Positions 1 through 5,883 of a DNA stretch of 6,972 nucleotides are shown piece after piece; position 1 is the first letter of the stretch; each line of letters opens with the position of its first letter. Made by a program: the position numbers and the translations under genes. The stretch spans positions 1 through 6,972 of the forward strand of contig CALCPB010000334.1 of the NCBI GenBank assembly GCA_937897665.1, written 5' to 3'. The DNA is from an uncultured Halomicronema sp. (GTDB lineage Bacteria > Cyanobacteriota > Cyanobacteriia > Phormidesmidales > Phormidesmidaceae). The notes beneath the pieces are model-generated. The model searched no databases. It saw nothing but the letters and a program-made list of their open reading frames with translations, and was not told where the DNA came from.

Positions 1-533
1 GGAGTCTCTCGCCAGGCCGGTGTGGCTTCGGGCGTCGGAAACTTGAGGGGAACAATGACGTGACCAATTTGCGGGTAACGGCCACCGGGACCATAGGTCA
101 GATAATGCACCCGCACCCAGAGGGCCTTGAGCGATCGCAAGTCAGGGCCAGTAATTTCCACCTTGACTTTGAACTGGGTGCGTTTTCGTAGTTTGACAAT
201 ATAGGCAAACCAATAGCCATCGGGGCGCGGCTCCGCGTCAGGATGAGCGGTGGTGATCGTAACCTGCACCTGAATGCCGTCCAGGGAACCTCGGGACAGC
301 AGAGTCGTCTCAGCGGTCAGTTCTGGCACCATAATTTCAGACGCTGGGGTGCGATTGATCAGTTCTGGCGTACCCACAATCTGGTAGCGATCGACCTCAA
401 ACTGCTCAATATTCCACTGCCCAGCGGCAAAGGCTAAGCGGTTACCCGCGCGCTGACGATATTGCCATTCCAGCCCCGCCCAACCCAATAGCCCCAATAA
501 GGCGATCGCTCCTAGCAACCAAACGAGCATCAT
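1..533 (-). CDS. Membrane-anchored protein of unknown function (3' end beyond the window)
   Basis: The minus strand is open for 177 codons from the ATG at 533 to the left edge with no stop, so the C-terminus is missing. I do not recognise the family. Residues 3-20 (LVWLLGAIALLGLLGWAG) form one hydrophobic helix, either a signal anchor or an uncleaved signal peptide. What follows is polar and rich in alternating beta-type segments (IQVQVTITTAH, YWFAYIVKLRK, FKVKVEITG, ALWVRVHYLTYG), which suggests a beta-sandwich-like domain outside the cytoplasm. There are no cysteines in the visible part and no obvious catalytic motif. Start choice: ATG ATG at 533 and 530 is preceded by a GGAG at about 548-551. 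In-frame GTG codons at 536 and 542 are alternatives, and GTG-536 has the better spacing (10 bases). The frame stays open upstream to a TAG at about 612, but no further start codon lies there. It is transcribed divergently from cruF and no functional link is evident. That it is a real gene is fairly certain; its role is unknown. Confidence 0.75.
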   Translation of the reverse strand, partial: MMLVWLLGAIALLGLLGWAGLEWQYRQRAGNRLAFAAGQWNIEQFEVDRYQIVGTPELINRTPASEIMVPELTAETTLLSRGSLDGIQVQVTITTAHPDAEPRPDGYWFAYIVKLRKRTQFKVKVEITGPDLRSLKALWVRVHYLTYGPGGRYPQIGHVIVPLKFPTPEATPAWRET

Positions 534-587
534 CACTGCCACCGTTCTCCGAAGATATCCACGGCAATCCGGTCGTAACTGACTGGA

Positions 588-615
588 TTGCTCGTCTAAA
601 GGGTCAGTCTATAAG
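588..615 (+). promoter_or_regulatory. Candidate sigma-70-type promoter upstream of cruF
   Basis: TTGCTC (588-593) and TATAAG (610-615) are separated by 16 bases. The -10 matches the TATAAT consensus at five of six positions, the -35 only at three. Transcription would start near 622 and give a 5' leader of about 335 bases before cruF, which is long. The real cruF promoter could therefore lie closer. This is pattern matching only. Confidence 0.25.
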
Positions 616-891
616 AACTTTGTCCCCCTGCTCGCAGCCAATCGGTGGGCTCGCCTCAATTGGTCGCAGCGGCAGGCGACGCCAGGTCTTCACGGAAAAC
701 GAAATCGCGCTACCTTGGCATCAAGCAGTAACCCATCCACACGCCGTCGTGAAAATAGCAGCACAAGTCACTACATCGGCAGACGTTCAGGCGTACGGTG
801 AATATCGTCAGCTCAATCCCCAGAACAGTCAGACAGATCCCCAGAAAACTTTACAAAAGCTGAGAAGTGGGGCACGATTCCAATAAGAAAT

Positions 892-923
892 GTTGCAGCC
901 TCCTGACTACGGCGGATTGAAAG
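892..923 (+). repeat. Solitary CRISPR-repeat-like segment (single copy)
   Basis: The 32 bases begin GTTGCAGCC and end GGATTGAAAG. Cyanobacterial CRISPR repeats often begin GTTGCA or GTTTCA and end ATTGAAAC or ATTGAAAG. The interior can form an imperfect stem: CCTCC (899-903) against GGCGG (911-915), with one mismatch and a 7-base loop. There is no second copy in the window, it is shorter than the usual 35-37 bases, and no cas gene is nearby. It is not an array; it may be a chance match or a relic. Confidence 0.2.
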
Positions 924-957
924 CGACTGAAAAACGCAGTTTGAGGTTTATCCAGAC

Positions 958-1881
958 ATGACTCGGTTGATGCGCATAGAAAAGTGGTGCCTTTGGGGCC
1001 ACGTGCTCTCGATGGCCTTTGGGCTGGCAGGGCTGTTGTGGGTCATGCCCCACCCTGAAATTTTGGCGTATTTGCCTGCAGGTTCCACGCTGTATCGCTG
1101 GAGTATGGCAGGCGGTGGCGTGGTCTATATTGTCTTGGGCACGATCGCCGTGGCGCTCTACACTCGGCGAGTTTATGGCTGGAAAACGCTGCTGTCGTTC
1201 TTGCTGCCGGCGATTGCCATCTCGTTATCGAGTGAATTGTCGGGCACTAGCACTGGGTTTCCCTTTGGCGACTATAGCTACCTCAACGGCTTAGGCTACA
1301 AAATCGCGGGTCTCGTTCCTTTCACAATTCCCCTCTCTTGGTTTTATCTAGGCATTTCGTCCTACCTGTTGGCGCGGGGCGGCCTGATGGCCATGCGCAC
1401 TTCCTGGTGGCGGCAGGTGGCGGCGATCGCCGTCGGGGCTTTGCTCCTGATGTCGTGGGATTTTGTCTTAGATCCAGCCATGAGTCAGACAGCGATGCCC
1501 TTTTGGTACTGGCATCAGCCTGGCGCGTTCTTTGGCATGCCCTATGAAAACTTCGCCGGTTGGTTTTGCACGGGCGCGGTCTTTATGACGGTGGCGGCCG
1601 TGCTGTGGCGACAGAATGAGCGTCTGATGGGGTTGACGAAGCAGCAGCTCGTGTTGCCGTTGATTATGTATTTGACCAACTTTGCCTTTGCCATGTTTAT
1701 GAGCCTGGGTGGCGGTATCTATGTGCCCATTTTGTTGGGCCTAGTTGTTGGGGTTCTGCCGGCGGTGGTCTGTTGGCTGTTGGCCTCTGATGATCGACCC
1801 GTGATCGATCTAAATACTGAGCCACAGCCCGATTTACCGGTGCTCGAAATGACCGCGACACCGGCGACGGCCTCCAAATAG
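958..1881 (+). CDS. cruF: CruF-type carotenoid 1',2'-hydratase (myxoxanthophyll pathway)
   Basis: This 307-residue polytopic membrane protein matches the CruF family (DUF422, 'carotenoid biosynthesis protein'). In Synechococcus sp. PCC 7002, CruF hydrates the 1',2' double bond of the acyclic psi end of gamma-carotene-type intermediates on the way to myxol glycosides. It acts in the membrane. About eight hydrophobic segments are visible, near residues 11-30, 48-68, 77-92, 116-138, 152-170, 198-217, 231-250 and 254-276. Family-typical blocks are SGTSTGFPFGDYSY (95-108), PFTIPLSWFYLG (121-132), SWDFVLDPAM (166-175, with D168 and D172 as likely functional acids), ENFAGW (197-202) and GGGIYVP (251-257). 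The tail after residue 278 is polar and Pro/Thr-rich. ATG-958 has a GAGG 11 bases upstream; M5 is an alternative start. The stop is 24 bases before cruG, so the two genes very probably share a transcript. The family call is strong; the precise substrate is inferred from family and neighbour. Confidence 0.9.
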   Translation: MTRLMRIEKWCLWGHVLSMAFGLAGLLWVMPHPEILAYLPAGSTLYRWSMAGGGVVYIVLGTIAVALYTRRVYGWKTLLSFLLPAIAISLSSELSGTSTGFPFGDYSYLNGLGYKIAGLVPFTIPLSWFYLGISSYLLARGGLMAMRTSWWRQVAAIAVGALLLMSWDFVLDPAMSQTAMPFWYWHQPGAFFGMPYENFAGWFCTGAVFMTVAAVLWRQNERLMGLTKQQLVLPLIMYLTNFAFAMFMSLGGGIYVPILLGLVVGVLPAVVCWLLASDDRPVIDLNTEPQPDLPVLEMTATPATASK

Positions 1882-1905
1882 AAAGTTTCCCCAGAGTTCT
1901 TTTGC

Positions 1906-3123
1906 ATGTTCTTGATCGATTTGTCGGGGTGGCTGAGTAGTGCGATCGCGCTGCTCCTACTGACGCTACAGCTCCCCGCCGTTATGGTGCTGTTGTCACG
2001 CCTACTCAAAGGTCCGACGCGCCGTCCCCCGTTGCAACCTCGCCTCGCCACCCCCGAACAGCAGGGAGCCGTGACTGTAGTCGTGCCCACTTTGAATGAA
2101 GTGGCACGACTCGGCCCTTGTCTTGATGGGTTATCTCAGCAGACCGAAGAAGTGCGAGAAATCTTGATCGTTGATAGCCATTCTCAAGATGGCACGCGCG
2201 ATTTGGTTAAGGCTGCTCAAGCCCATGAATCTCGCCTGCGCTTAATGACGGATGAGCCGCTACCGCCCGCCTGGGTGGGTCGTCCTTGGGCGCTGCATCA
2301 CGGCTATTTACAGAGTTCTGCTGAGAGCGAGTGGATTTTGGGCCTCGACGCCGATACGCAGCCGCAACCCGGCTTGGTGTCAGCCCTGATGGCCGCCGCC
2401 GTCGCCGAAAATTATGACCTCGTCTCCCTATCGCCCCGGTTTATTTTGAAAAGTCCGGGGGAAATTTGGCTGCAGCCCGCCTTACTGATAACCCTGGTCT
2501 ATCGTTTTGGCCCAACGGGCGCGTCTGAGAGTGGGGCCGAGCGGGTGATGGCCAACGGCCAATGTTTTCTCTGTCGGCGGCAACTGCTCGATCGCCTGGG
2601 CGGCTATACGGTGGCGCGGCTGTCATTTTGTGATGATGTGACGCTGGCTCGCCATGCCGCTCAGACTGGAGCCAAAGTCGGATTTTGGGACGGCTCTCAA
2701 CTCCTGAAAGTGCGCATGTATGAAGGGTTGTCAGAAACTTGGCAAGAATGGGGGCGATCGCTGGATCTCAAAGATGCTTCTTCCACTGGTCAGATCTGGG
2801 GCGATCTATGGTTTTTAACTTGCGTGCAGGCGCTGCCATGGCTGGCTCTGCCGATTTTGTTCGCGGGCTTAGCCGCCGACCAGCCCACCCTGCCCGTACA
2901 GCTGAGCCTAGGCCTCAATGTCAGTCTGATTGCGGCCCGCGTCGCGCTGCAGTGGGCCATTCTGCCATCCTATGACCTGAGTCAGGCCAAGCGTCGTTGG
3001 GTGTTTTGGCTATCGCCACTGGCTGACCCCCTAGCAGTCTGCCGGATTTGGCTGTCTTCGCTGCGCACCCCCAAATCTTGGCGAGGCCGTCAGTATGACT
3101 TAGAGGGTGCGGTAGCGGAATGA
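1906..3123 (+). CDS. cruG: CruG-type family-2 glycosyltransferase (carotenoid 2'-O-glycosylation)
   Basis: A 405-residue membrane-bound GT2 glycosyltransferase. It has an N-terminal anchor helix (about 11-31) and then a GT-A fold. The opening strand is VTVVVPTLNEVARL (56-69), the nucleotide-binding aspartate is D90 in ILIVDSHSQDGT, and the DxD metal/nucleotide-sugar motif is D148-A-D150 in LGLDADTQP. NGQCFLCRR (217-225) lines the acceptor side, and FCDDVTLARH (241-250) carries the expected catalytic acid pair. EWGRSL follows at 281-286. Hydrophobic stretches near 304-322 and 331-350, and another near 366-385, probably return the protein to the membrane. The tail PLADPLAVCRIWLSS...WRGRQYDL is typical of the carotenoid and lipid GT2 group. 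CruG adds the sugar at the 2'-hydroxyl of myxol in Synechococcus sp. PCC 7002. The sugar donor cannot be read from sequence. The start is ATG-1906 with a weak AGAG 9 bases upstream. Immediate linkage to cruF supports CruG over other GT2 roles. Confidence 0.87.
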   Translation: MFLIDLSGWLSSAIALLLLTLQLPAVMVLLSRLLKGPTRRPPLQPRLATPEQQGAVTVVVPTLNEVARLGPCLDGLSQQTEEVREILIVDSHSQDGTRDLVKAAQAHESRLRLMTDEPLPPAWVGRPWALHHGYLQSSAESEWILGLDADTQPQPGLVSALMAAAVAENYDLVSLSPRFILKSPGEIWLQPALLITLVYRFGPTGASESGAERVMANGQCFLCRRQLLDRLGGYTVARLSFCDDVTLARHAAQTGAKVGFWDGSQLLKVRMYEGLSETWQEWGRSLDLKDASSTGQIWGDLWFLTCVQALPWLALPILFAGLAADQPTLPVQLSLGLNVSLIAARVALQWAILPSYDLSQAKRRWVFWLSPLADPLAVCRIWLSSLRTPKSWRGRQYDLEGAVAE

Positions 3124-3177
3124 TCGCGGGGTCGTATTCCACAAGTTTGACAGTACTGGCCCAAATCAAGCGGTGGG

Positions 3178-3224
3178 AGCATCAAAGGAAGTGTAGAAAG
3201 TAGGGAGGCGATCGCCTTGATGCT
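3178..3224. repeat. Inverted repeat enclosing an extended HIP1 palindrome
   Basis: AGCATCAA (3178-3185) is a perfect reverse complement of TTGATGCT (3217-3224). The 31-base interior ends in the 10-base palindrome GGCGATCGCC (3207-3216), which abuts the right arm. No T-run follows, so it is not a standard Rho-independent terminator. It sits 55 bases past the cruG stop and could be an RNA 3'-end structure or a protein site. Function unproven. Confidence 0.4.
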
Positions 3225-3352
3225 GACACACCAACAGTCTCACTCGACCACTGCCGGGCATCCAAGGCCACCCAATCGCGCTTAGATCATTCGGCCAAAA
3301 GTGTGTTTCGGGTCTGATAGCTTGATATCCTAATCGCACGGCTTCACCCCAA

Positions 3353-3373
3353 TAGCGGGAACCTTTGCCGCTA
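3353..3373. repeat. Short inverted repeat in the exporter leader
   Basis: TAGCGG (3353-3358) and CCGCTA (3368-3373) can pair around a 9-base loop. The T-run at 3389-3393 is 15 bases away, too far for a classic terminator. It could be a leader hairpin upstream of the permease gene, or chance. Confidence 0.2.
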
Positions 3374-3413
3374 AACAGTCATCATCGGTTTTTGGTGGCT
3401 GCATTCCTGAGCT

Positions 3414-3418
3414 AAGGA
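3414..3418 (+). promoter_or_regulatory. Ribosome binding site of the ABC permease gene
   Basis: AAGGA lies 9 bases before ATG-3428. It is the best Shine-Dalgarno match among the genes here and fixes this start. Confidence 0.6.
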
Positions 3419-3427
3419 CAACTCAAG

Positions 3428-4321
3428 ATGGCGGGTGTACCCAAGCCCCTAAAAACATCTCTAAAATCCAGCGGCATGGGGTTCCAACGTCAACTTGCCC
3501 GCTGGCAAAAGCGCCTACCAGTGGATGCTGCTCACTGGGCGCAACTGGCGTTGCTCAAAACCCTGGTGCAGCGACACCTGTCAGCTCGCTACAAAGGTTC
3601 AATCTTGGGCAACCTGTGGCCCCTGATGCACCAAATTGCCCTGCTACTGATCTACACCTACGTCTTTTCAATTGTGTTGGGCGTTAAGCTCAATCTCAAT
3701 GGCTCACCTACCGACAATTCTTTTACCTTTGGGCTCTGGCTATTTGCCGGATTGATCCCCTGGCTCGCTTTTAACAACGGCCTGATGCAGGCATCCACAG
3801 CGGTCATTAGCCAGCCAAACTTAGTCAAAAAGGTGGTGTTTCCCCTTAGTTTGTTGCCACTCGTCCCCGTCCTCGCCAGCTTTTTAGAAAGCACCTTGGG
3901 CATGATGGTGCTGATAGTGTTTGTGGCGATTTTTCATCAGGCGTTGCATCCCACACTGCTGCTGCTACCTTTGGTGTGGCTACCCCAGCTGCTCTTGACC
4001 GCCGGGTTAGGCTTCGGTGCCGCAGGATTGACAGTCTTTATTCGCGACATTCCCCAAACGCTGACGGTGGCCTTGAACCTGTGGTTTTACGCAACGCCGC
4101 TGATCTATCCCGTCACGATGATTCCGCAACCCTTGCAAAGCTGGATTTTTTGGCTGAATCCCTTAGCGGCAATTGGGGAAATGTATCGCGACGTCATCTT
4201 GATTGGTGATGTCACCCACTGGGGCGAATGGGCCGTTGCCACGCTCATTGCTGCCGGCGTATTTATCAGTGGGAGCTGGTGCTATCACAAGTTGAAGCTG
4301 GCGTTTGCCGATGTGTTGTAA
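3428..4321 (+). CDS. wzm: Wzm-type ABC-2 permease for polysaccharide export
   Basis: This 297-residue inner-membrane permease is of the Wzm/KpsM/TagG class, which forms the channel through which a lipid-linked glycan is moved from cytoplasm to periplasm. A basic cytoplasmic N-terminus (1-40) leads into an interface helix, LLKTLVQRHLSARYKGSILGNLWPL (42-66), the ABC-2 signature for docking to the ATPase. Six membrane segments are seen, near 66-85, 102-120, 139-168, 176-203, 212-229 and 267-285. Conserved family blocks include FIRDIPQ (204-210), FYATPLIYP (220-228), WLNPLAAIGEMYRDV (242-256) and the C-terminal FADVL. Length is normal for the family (about 260-300). The partner ATPase begins 150 bases downstream on the same strand, so they should work as a pair. 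The glycan (O-antigen, capsule or exopolysaccharide) cannot be read from this protein. The family call is very secure; the symbol wzm is by type rather than proven orthology. Confidence 0.9.
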   Translation: MAGVPKPLKTSLKSSGMGFQRQLARWQKRLPVDAAHWAQLALLKTLVQRHLSARYKGSILGNLWPLMHQIALLLIYTYVFSIVLGVKLNLNGSPTDNSFTFGLWLFAGLIPWLAFNNGLMQASTAVISQPNLVKKVVFPLSLLPLVPVLASFLESTLGMMVLIVFVAIFHQALHPTLLLLPLVWLPQLLLTAGLGFGAAGLTVFIRDIPQTLTVALNLWFYATPLIYPVTMIPQPLQSWIFWLNPLAAIGEMYRDVILIGDVTHWGEWAVATLIAAGVFISGSWCYHKLKLAFADVL

Positions 4322-4471
4322 GTCTGATGCTCCATCCTCTCCGGAGGCTCAATTCACTACTGCGAGATCACGCCCCCATGCCGCTATGCCGTCATGCTGC
4401 CTTACATCAATCCACATCGCCCACCAGGCTCCGCTGGCTGGCGATCGCGACCCTGGCTGGAGTCGTCTTTG
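4322..4471 (+). other. Permease-ATPase gap with a short overlapping reading frame
   Basis: The 150-base gap is unusually long for a wzm-wzt pair. It holds the palindrome CTCCGGAG at about 4338-4345, a HIP1 site at 4441-4448, and a 50-codon frame from ATG-4327 to a TAA at 4477-4479. That frame overlaps the proposed ATPase start by 8 bases. It has no recognised domain and a weak ribosome binding site. It could couple translation of the ATPase or be meaningless. Confidence 0.3.
4459..4462 (+). promoter_or_regulatory. Ribosome binding site that decides the ATPase start
   Basis: GGAG lies 9 bases before ATG-4472. The upstream in-frame ATG-4394 has no Shine-Dalgarno match and would add 26 residues (MLPYINPHRPPGSAG...) unlike the family, so 4472 is preferred. 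Confidence 0.6.
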
Positions 4472-5845
4472 ATGTCTAACGAACCGGCCATTTCGCTCAG
4501 CCAGATTTCTAAGGTCTACAAGCGTTACCATCGTCCGGTCGATCGCCTGCGAGAGGTTTTGCTGCCAGGCAAACCTCGAGCCGAAGAGTTTTGGGCACTG
4601 CGCAACATTAGTTTAGAGATTCCTCAAGGTGACACCGTCGGCATTGTTGGCCGCAACGGCTCCGGCAAAAGCACACTGCTGCAGATTATTGCCGGTACCC
4701 TGCAGGCGACCTCAGGTCAGCTACAGGTTCACGGTCGCGTGTCCGCTCTGCTGGAGCTGGGCAGCGGCTTTAATCCCGAATTTACGGGGCGACAAAACAC
4801 CTTTTTTAACGGACGGATTTTGGGCCTCTCGCAAGCCGAAATCGCCGCCAAATTTGATGACATTGCGGCATTTGCCGACATCGGTAGCTTTATGGATCAG
4901 CCGGTGCGCACTTACTCTAGCGGCATGTTTGTGCGGCTGGCGTTTGCCGTGGCAATCAATGCTGAGCCTGACATTCTCATTGTGGATGAGGCCCTCTCGG
5001 TCGGCGATGAAGCCTTTCAGCGTAAATGTTTTGCCCGCATCTATGAAATGCAGGCCAAAGGCGCGACCGTGCTCTTTGTCTCTCATTCCGCTGGCTCTAT
5101 TGTCGAGCTGTGCGACCATGCCGTTTTAATTGATGCGGGCGAAGTGGTTTTAAAGGGCCTGCCAAAGACTGTGATCGCCAACTATCAAAAATTTATTTAT
5201 GCCCCGGCTGATCAGCGCGATGAGTTGCGCCGCGCCTTTCAGGCCGAACCCGAAAACTCTTCTGCTTTGGCCTCAGGGCAGGCCGCTGAAGCGGCGATCG
5301 CCACCCCGGCCCACCGTCCAGCGGAAATCGCCACTGCTGATGCTCGGCAATCGCTCTACGACCCCTACCTGCTACCGCAACATAGCGTGCAATATCAGTC
5401 GCGCGGTGCCCGCATTAAAAGCCCTGAAATTAAAACCGTTGACGGTCAGCCCGCCAACCTTTTATTGCGCAACGAAACCTACGTCTACAGCTATAAGGCC
5501 TATTTCGTAGACGCCGCCTGGCAGGTACAGTTTGGCATGAAGATCAAAACGCTCACGGTCTTTGAACTGGGAGGGGCCGTTTCGCTTGGGAGGCGACAGC
5601 GGCGTGACCTGGTGGCAGCAGGCAGTTTAATCGACGTTGAATTTGAATTTTCCTGTGCCCTGCTGCCGGGCACGTACTTTCTGAATGCGGGAGTCAGAGG
5701 TGACGTTAATGGCGAAGATGTATATTTGGACAGGGCGATCGACGCCGTCATGTTTAAGGTGCAGCCCGAGGTGGAGTTGAAGGCAACCGGAACGGTAGAC
5801 TTTCAGGCTGTTGCCCGCGTTGTGACCACTTCAGCAGTGGTTTGA
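4472..5845 (+). CDS. wzt: Wzt-type ABC ATPase with C-terminal carbohydrate-binding-like domain
   Basis: A 457-residue cytoplasmic ATPase that should power the adjacent permease. The nucleotide-binding domain (about 6-240) has Walker A GRNGSGKST (60-68), a Q-loop-region block LLELGSGFNPEFTGRQN (93-109), the Wzt/TagH-type signature YSSGM (148-152), Walker B DILIVDE (167-173, E173 catalytic), a D-loop SVGDEAF and the switch histidine H205 in FVSHS. An Ala/Pro/Glu-rich linker (about 245-300) leads to a beta-rich C-terminal domain (about 308-432). That domain matches the Wzt_C layout, including the strand LLPGTYFLNAGV (397-408) and the closing block DVYLDRAIDAVMFKV (416-430). In E. coli O8/O9a the equivalent domain binds the capped end of the finished O-polysaccharide and so licenses export. 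TagH/KpsT proteins without such a domain export without cap recognition. The final 27 residues (431-457) are an extra tail. The sulfotransferase-like gene begins 38 bases downstream. The class is secure; the ligand is unknown. Confidence 0.9.
   Translation: MSNEPAISLSQISKVYKRYHRPVDRLREVLLPGKPRAEEFWALRNISLEIPQGDTVGIVGRNGSGKSTLLQIIAGTLQATSGQLQVHGRVSALLELGSGFNPEFTGRQNTFFNGRILGLSQAEIAAKFDDIAAFADIGSFMDQPVRTYSSGMFVRLAFAVAINAEPDILIVDEALSVGDEAFQRKCFARIYEMQAKGATVLFVSHSAGSIVELCDHAVLIDAGEVVLKGLPKTVIANYQKFIYAPADQRDELRRAFQAEPENSSALASGQAAEAAIATPAHRPAEIATADARQSLYDPYLLPQHSVQYQSRGARIKSPEIKTVDGQPANLLLRNETYVYSYKAYFVDAAWQVQFGMKIKTLTVFELGGAVSLGRRQRRDLVAAGSLIDVEFEFSCALLPGTYFLNAGVRGDVNGEDVYLDRAIDAVMFKVQPEVELKATGTVDFQAVARVVTTSAVV
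5825..5841 (+). other. Small hairpin at the end of the ATPase gene
   Basis: ACCACT (5825-5830) and AGTGGT (5836-5841) pair perfectly around a 5-base loop just before the TGA stop. It is followed by TTGAGCGGTTTT, which is only loosely T-rich. It may be a weak attenuator between the exporter and the downstream gene, but it lies within coding sequence and may be incidental. Confidence 0.25.
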
Positions 5846-5883
5846 GCGGTTTTCAACCCCGATTAATCGATATTTTTTAGGTC

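Larger units (their letters stand above)
534..957. other. Intergenic region between divergent genes
   Basis: This 424-base region separates the minus-strand membrane protein from cruF and must hold the promoters of both. I see a candidate plus-strand promoter at 588-615, a 10-base direct repeat (ATCCCCAGAA at 816-825 and 837-846, 21 bases apart), and a CRISPR-repeat-like segment at 892-923. A plus-strand frame from a TTG at 620 to a stop ending at 886 could encode 88 residues. It lacks a good ribosome binding site and any recognisable domain, so I do not call it a gene. No tRNA fold or convincing Rho-independent terminator was seen. Confidence 0.6.
3124..3427. other. Intergenic region between cruG and the ABC exporter
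   Basis: These 304 bases have no supportable gene. They contain a consensus -35-like TTGACA at 3147-3152 without a -10 at proper spacing, an 8-base inverted repeat enclosing a HIP1 site (3178-3224), and a 6-base inverted repeat (3353-3373). A short T-run lies at 3389-3393. The gap size and the strong ribosome binding site at its end suggest that the exporter genes start their own transcript here. The promoter itself is not clear. Confidence 0.5.

Noticed and set aside
620..886. Plus-strand frame of 88 residues starting at a TTG in the region upstream of cruF
   Set aside because: It has a TTG start, no good ribosome binding site, no recognisable domain, and overlaps likely leader or regulatory DNA. 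It could be a real small protein but the sequence does not support it.
892..957. CRISPR array upstream of cruF
   Set aside because: Only one repeat-like unit is present, with no second copy or spacer, so it is kept only as a low-confidence solitary segment.
1719..2090. Minus-strand frame of 123 residues across the cruF-cruG junction
   Set aside because: It is antisense to two well-supported genes and low in complexity (Ser/Arg/Thr-rich), as expected from a reverse-frame artefact.
3147..3175. Perfect -35 box TTGACA considered as the exporter promoter
   Set aside because: No -10-like sequence lies 15-19 bases downstream; the bases there are GCGGTG.
4394..4471. Longer N-terminus for the Wzt ATPase from ATG-4394
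   Set aside because: No Shine-Dalgarno sequence precedes it and the added 26 residues do not resemble the family, whereas ATG-4472 has GGAG at 9 bases.
4629..5129. Plus-strand frame of 166 residues inside the Wzt gene
   Set aside because: It lies wholly within a strongly conserved ATPase domain in another frame, and its product has no domain-like pattern.
5860..5878. Palindrome CGATTAATCG followed by a T-run, considered as a terminator
   Set aside because: The palindrome leaves only about three base pairs once a loop is allowed, so it cannot form a stable terminator hairpin.
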